Source: Candidatus Zhuqueibacterota bacterium (GTDB lineage: Bacteria > KSB1 > UBA2214). From it: 10,065 nucleotides of DNA. How positions within the stretch are numbered: the first letter of the stretch is position 1; every line of letters begins with the position of its first letter. Position numbers and translations under genes: made by a program. Shown here piece after piece: positions 6,782-10,065 of the stretch. Location: contig JAKJDB010000051.1 in the NCBI GenBank assembly GCA_022706175.1, positions 1 through 10,065 on the forward strand. The letters run 5' to 3'. The notes beneath the pieces were generated by a model. The model worked only from the letters and a program-made list of their open reading frames with translations. It was not told the origin of the DNA and made no database searches.

Positions 6782-7280
6782 AGAAGCGTGCGACCGCCTG
6801 GCGGATGAGCTGATGCAGCGGGCTTTCGGCGAGCTCCGCCGGCGCAGGCTGGCCAAGCACATGCAGCAATGCCCGCACTGCCAGGCAGAGTATCAAGACT
6901 TGAGCTCCCTTGCCAAGGGATTGGCCGCTTTGCCACGCGAGCACGCCCCGCTAGCGCTCCTGGAGCAGGTGCGCAGCAAGAGCCTGGGGTCGCCGATACA
7001 GCGGCGCAGCACGATTCGGGTATGGGTCACGGCCGTTGTGGCCGTCCTTCTGGTGAGCCTGGCGCTGTTCCGATTTGCCGGCCGGCCGGCGCCGGCCGCT
7101 TACTCGGCGGAGGAGATCGCCCGCGCCAGAGCGCAAGTGCAGATGGCGATGGGCATCTGGGGCAAGGCGATGGCCGATACGCGAACCATCATCGACCAAC
7201 AGAAACCGTCCGGTTCGCTCAACCGTTCGATCCATCGCAGTCTGGCTCTGGCCTTAAAACCGTTTACAACCGGAGAATGA
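6765..7280 (+). CDS. Zinc-finger-type membrane anti-sigma factor
   Basis: A 171-residue protein counted from the ATG at 6765 (an in-frame GTG at 6753 would add four residues). Its N-terminal cytoplasmic part shows C9 and H32-x3-C36-x2-C39 in KHMQQCPHCQAEY, the ZAS (zinc-associated anti-sigma) motif that folds against the sigma factor and blocks polymerase binding. One hydrophobic helix, about residues 84-104 (TIRVWVTAVVAVLLVSLALF), spans the inner membrane. About 65 residues then face the periplasm; these are helical and alanine-rich (EEIARARAQVQMAMGIW) and have no recognised sensor domain. The gene overlaps the sigma gene by 17 bases and stops one base before the DUF4252 start, so all three are likely co-transcribed. 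Release could be by proteolysis or by a change at the zinc site; the sequence does not say which. Confidence 0.88.
   Translation: MSEERKEACDRLADELMQRAFGELRRRRLAKHMQQCPHCQAEYQDLSSLAKGLAALPREHAPLALLEQVRSKSLGSPIQRRSTIRVWVTAVVAVLLVSLALFRFAGRPAPAAYSAEEIARARAQVQMAMGIWGKAMADTRTIIDQQKPSGSLNRSIHRSLALALKPFTTGE
7272..7275 (+). promoter_or_regulatory. Ribosome binding site of the DUF4252 gene
   Basis: GGAG lies 6 bases upstream of the ATG at 7282, inside the last codons of the anti-sigma gene. It gives the DUF4252 gene the clearest ribosome site in this transcription unit. Confidence 0.6.
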
Positions 7281-7281
7281 A

Positions 7282-7830
7282 ATGAAACGATCGTTGGTGT
7301 TTTCAATTCTGCTGACGGCCTGGGCCTGCGGCGCCATGCAAGAGGAAGATGTCACTCGGATGCCCGGCTATGTCGATCTCAGCCAATTCCTGAACAAGGA
7401 TAAAGACCTGACCACCGAAGTGGAGCTATCCAATCCCTTGCTTTCCCTGGTGGCCGGTGCAACCGCTCAGGAGGATGCAGACCTGTCGCGAATGCTTCAA
7501 GTGATCAAGCTGATCAAGGTCTACAGCTTTGACGTCAAGCCCAATGAATTGGCTGCCCTGAGCGAACGGATTCAATCCGCCGACGCCGGATTGATCAAAG
7601 CCCGCTGGGAACGGTTCGTCAAAGTGCGGGAGGGCAAAGAACTCACCACCGTCTATTTGAAAAGGGACAAGGAGCAGGTGGTTGGCCTGGCGCTGTTGTC
7701 CGTGGATGAGAATGAAGCGGCTTTTATCAACATCGTCGGCGCCATCGATCTCAAGGCGATGAACAAGTTGGGTGAAAAGTTCAACATCCCCAAGCTGGAC
7801 TCTCTGAGTTCATCCGGGAACAAACCCTAG
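7282..7830 (+). CDS. Exported DUF4252 family protein
   Basis: A 182-residue protein with an N-terminal export signal (MKRSLVFSILLTAWACGA). C16 follows AWA, so cleavage by signal peptidase I is as likely as lipidation; tryptophan two residues before the cysteine is atypical for a lipobox. The mature part fits DUF4252: MPGYVDLSQF (27-36), TEVELSNPLLSLVAG (45-59), a MLQVIKLIKVYSFDV segment (71-85), RWERFVKVREGKELTTVYLK (108-127), VVGLALLSVDENEAAFINIVG (133-153) and LGEKFNIPKLD (163-173). DUF4252 genes are, as I recall, often found beside ECF sigma factors in Bacteroidota, as here. The biochemical function is unknown. It is the third gene of the sigma operon and is perhaps an envelope component whose level the sigma factor adjusts. 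Its stop is 40 bases from the convergent beta-helix gene. Confidence 0.82.
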   Translation: MKRSLVFSILLTAWACGAMQEEDVTRMPGYVDLSQFLNKDKDLTTEVELSNPLLSLVAGATAQEDADLSRMLQVIKLIKVYSFDVKPNELAALSERIQSADAGLIKARWERFVKVREGKELTTVYLKRDKEQVVGLALLSVDENEAAFINIVGAIDLKAMNKLGEKFNIPKLDSLSSSGNKP

Positions 7831-7870
7831 TCTGGAAGCAGAGCGCTGCTGCGATCCCAAACAAAGGCGG

Positions 7871-10065
7871 TCAGCGCAGCAACAGCACTTTTTGTCCGGC
7901 TGTGATTTCGTTCATGCGCACACGGACAAAATAGATGCCGCTGGCCACGCTTACTCCGCTGTCGTTGCGGCCGTCCCAGTTGATGTAGTGGGAACCGTTG
8001 CCAAGGCGGCCAAGCGGAGTGCGGCGTACGCATTCGCCGCGTAGGTTTAAAATGTCAACAGAAACGGTCGCCGTTTCGGCAAGATCGAAACGCAGCCGCG
8101 TTGTGGCGTTAAAGGGATTGGGGTAGAGTGGGTGCAGCACAAACGCCGCCGGCTGCTCTGCCCGGACCATCGTCTCCTGAGAGAAAGAGACGCGGCCGTC
8201 TGCATCCATTGTTTTTAACCGGTAGCAGTAATCGCCCGGCGCAAGCAGCGTGTCCTGAAAGCTGTAGCAGGGCATCGATGCCGAGGCCTCGGCCGGGGCG
8301 ATATATCCGCGCTCCTCATAGGATCCTGCACCCTTGCGTTGAATCCAATATCCGCGCAGCCTGCCTTCCCCATCATTCCTCCATGTCAGCCGAACCAAAA
8401 ATCCATTAAGCAGTTCAGCCGCCAATCCAGTTGCTTCAACGCTGGTGCTCATGCCGGCCGAGAACTCGGAGGTGTTGCCCTCTGCATCCATGCACAAAGC
8501 ATTTAAAAGCCAGCCCTCCGGCAGCGAGCCGGACCAGGTAAACCGGCCGTCCTGGCCGGGCGTGACCGTGGTCAAATAGGTCAGTTTTTGGCCGCTGCTG
8601 TCGCCATAGATCTCCACTGTGGTACCGCCGGCCGCCTGGCCGGTGATCACGCCTCTTTGCACCAGAGTCAGCTCCGGCGCTGCCGGAACCGTCTGGCCAT
8701 CTCTTCGGTTGATGGCCTTTCCCTCATTTGACAGATACAGATTCTGAGTGAAGCGATTGCCCAGCGTGCTGTCATGCTGGACCAGAACGCCGTCGTAGCG
8801 AGAGTGAGCGATCATGTTGCCGGGGCCGAACACATTGTTGTGACTTCCGTGTTGCACCAGAATGCCGTAGGGCTGTCCAGCCTGCAGGCGGCCGGACGGA
8901 TCTTGGCCGATATAGTTGCCGAAAAACTGATTGCCGGCAGTGCCATTGTTGTCGACTGATATCCCAGCCCAGTCGAAGGGGGGTTCAACGCCGTTGCCGC
9001 ATATGATATTTCCCGGCCCGATTAGGTTGTCCAGGGGATAGCCCTCTTCCTGGGTGCCATAGAAATACAAGCCGTTATGGGCGTTGGGGACAACTCCGCT
9101 GAGAGAAGCGTTGGTGCCGACATAGTTGCCTTTGAAGCGGTTCTGTGATGATGCCCTGGCGAACTGCACGCCGCTGCTGAAATTGCCGGAGATGACGTTG
9201 GCGCAGGCGGCCGAGTCCCCGCCAATGAGGTTGAAGCGGGCGCCGCGGCCGATCGCCAATCCCGCCTGGCCGTTGGGGATGCAGGTGCGGCCGTCGCAGC
9301 CGACGCCGAAATAGTTGCCTTGAACGATGTTGCCCTCTGCGCCGGACCATTCGATGCGCAAACCGGTATTGTTGTTGCCGGAGATGATGTTGCGTCCCAT
9401 AGTGGTGGCGTTGCCGATACGGTTGTTCTTTGCCAGGCTGGCGAGCATGATGCCGGCGCTGCCCTGCTGTTTGAATTCTTCGCCGTTGGGCAGAGCGGAC
9501 AGGCCGGTGGCGTCGGTGCCGATATAGTTGCCGATGATCAGGTTGCTGTGGCTGTTCTCCACGCGGATGCCGCAAGTGCCGTTGCCGGAGAGGACGTTGC
9601 GCCATGCCGCGTTCTCGCTGCCGATGAGGTTGTGGTGGCTGCCGCGCACGCATTCGATGCCGACTAGCCGGTTGGCCAGCCGGGTTCGCCCATCCGCGCT
9701 GCAGCCGATGTGGCAGCCGGCGATCACATTGTCGTGGCTCGCACTGCCGCTGAGGACCAGAAACGTTTTAGGAAAGCCGCCAAAAGCCAGCCCGCGGATG
9801 ACGTTAAAGCTGGAGTTGATTCTCCACCCTTCAGCCGTTATCAGCGCACTGTCGCCACGTACGTCGATGGTGTGCCGCAGCGAATCCGGCGATTGGGAAA
9901 AGCCGTCGATAAAGGTGGCGTCGTCTGTCAGAGTGGGCAGGGCGTAGGGGACAAAAATCGTCCAAAGGCGACCGTCAAAACCCTTGTCGGTTTGCAAAAG
10001 TGCGAAACGAATCGTATCTGCTCCCGCATGCGATTGCGCTTCTTGAACGGCCCACATCAGCGAAC
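7871..10065 (-). CDS. Secreted right-handed beta-helix protein with Ig/Fn3 modules and C-terminal sorting domain (5' end cut)
   Basis: The reading frame is open to the window edge, so the true N-terminus with its signal peptide is missing. The Met at 10057 is internal, because the sequence around it (SLMWAVQEAQSHAGADTIRF) matches the GSLRWAI..A.....DTI.F opening common in these proteins. Counting from that Met, residues about 50-450 are a parallel beta-helix with recurring rungs such as NLIGSENAAWRNVLSGNG and GNYIGTDATGLSALPNG. A beta-sandwich follows (about 456-540, VEIYGDSSG...DAEGNTSEFS), then a fibronectin III-like module (about 541-632, with GYWIQRKG and YCYRLKTMDADGRVS). The end (about 644-728) is a YPNPFNATTRLRF...WDGRNDSG...SGIYFVRV...KVLLLR domain, the type IX secretion/FlgD-like C-terminal signal. 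It probably sits on the cell surface or is released. Such helices bind or cleave polysaccharides, but no catalytic residues are evident here, so binding or structure is as likely. Confidence 0.88.
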   Translation of the reverse strand, partial: SLMWAVQEAQSHAGADTIRFALLQTDKGFDGRLWTIFVPYALPTLTDDATFIDGFSQSPDSLRHTIDVRGDSALITAEGWRINSSFNVIRGLAFGGFPKTFLVLSGSASHDNVIAGCHIGCSADGRTRLANRLVGIECVRGSHHNLIGSENAAWRNVLSGNGTCGIRVENSHSNLIIGNYIGTDATGLSALPNGEEFKQQGSAGIMLASLAKNNRIGNATTMGRNIISGNNNTGLRIEWSGAEGNIVQGNYFGVGCDGRTCIPNGQAGLAIGRGARFNLIGGDSAACANVISGNFSSGVQFARASSQNRFKGNYVGTNASLSGVVPNAHNGLYFYGTQEEGYPLDNLIGPGNIICGNGVEPPFDWAGISVDNNGTAGNQFFGNYIGQDPSGRLQAGQPYGILVQHGSHNNVFGPGNMIAHSRYDGVLVQHDSTLGNRFTQNLYLSNEGKAINRRDGQTVPAAPELTLVQRGVITGQAAGGTTVEIYGDSSGQKLTYLTTVTPGQDGRFTWSGSLPEGWLLNALCMDAEGNTSEFSAGMSTSVEATGLAAELLNGFLVRLTWRNDGEGRLRGYWIQRKGAGSYEERGYIAPAEASASMPCYSFQDTLLAPGDYCYRLKTMDADGRVSFSQETMVRAEQPAAFVLHPLYPNPFNATTRLRFDLAETATVSVDILNLRGECVRRTPLGRLGNGSHYINWDGRNDSGVSVASGIYFVRVRMNEITAGQKVLLLR

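Noticed and set aside
6230..6862. A 210-codon minus-strand open frame opposite the ECF sigma gene
   Set aside because: The sigma factor on the other strand is unmistakable; this frame shows no domain and has no plausible promoter.
7837..7850. Hairpin AGCAG-AGCG-CTGCT between the convergent DUF4252 and beta-helix genes, as a terminator
   Set aside because: The stem is only five base pairs and has no T-run on either side, so it does not qualify as an intrinsic terminator.
9075..9653. A minus-strand frame of 192 codons within the beta-helix gene, rich in Arg, Gln and His
   Set aside because: It is an out-of-frame reading of the repetitive beta-helix region; its repetitiveness comes from that gene.

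Overview
The window is a gene-dense piece of a bacterial chromosome, GC-rich by eye and read with the standard bacterial code (TAA, TGA and TAG all end genes here). Several features point to a Gram-negative member of the Fibrobacterota-Chlorobiota-Bacteroidota (FCB) superphylum or an allied candidate phylum such as KSB1 or Calditrichota: outer-membrane-type lipoproteins, a DUF4292 protein, a DUF4252 protein beside an ECF sigma factor, and a surface protein ending in the YPNPFN...SGIYF type of C-terminal sorting domain. The lineage is inferred from gene content only; there is no rRNA or marker gene in the window.

Left part (about 43-6044, minus strand): five genes lie head to tail with gaps of only 3-14 bases and look like one operon. 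Transcription would run from a large TPR lipoprotein (6044 to 4065) into a DUF4292 lipoprotein related to the LolA/LolB fold (4061 to 3279). It then passes through three glycosyltransferases: a membrane-anchored GT2 enzyme (3272 to 2271), a heptosyltransferase-like GT9 enzyme with an unusual Cys/His-rich N-terminus (2256 to 1177), and a GT4 enzyme (1167 to 43). Together they suggest envelope biogenesis: lipid-linked glycan or lipopolysaccharide assembly coupled to outer-membrane lipoprotein functions. The TPR and DUF4292 genes share a reading frame and are separated by one TAG stop, with a TTG start two codons later.

Middle (6045-6241): a 197-base divergent intergenic region. It has a sigma70-like promoter candidate for the minus-strand operon, several short inverted repeats, and an ECF-type promoter candidate (TGTAAC-N16-CGTTC) just upstream of the plus-strand genes.

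Right-middle (6242-7830, plus strand): a three-gene signalling unit made of an ECF sigma factor, an overlapping membrane anti-sigma factor with an HxxxCxxC zinc motif, and an exported DUF4252 protein. The sigma factor probably activates its own promoter and is held at the membrane by the anti-sigma factor.

Right end (7871-10065, minus strand, cut by the window edge): a large secreted protein with a repetitive right-handed beta-helix, an Ig-like module, a fibronectin III-like module and a type IX secretion/FlgD-like C-terminal domain. It converges on the DUF4252 gene across only 40 bases.

No mobile element, CRISPR array, tRNA or rRNA was seen. The most unusual points are the TPR/DUF4292 arrangement, which resembles the proteobacterial TPR-LolB gene pair, the two Cys-rich ends of the GT9 enzyme, and the likely autoregulatory ECF promoter.
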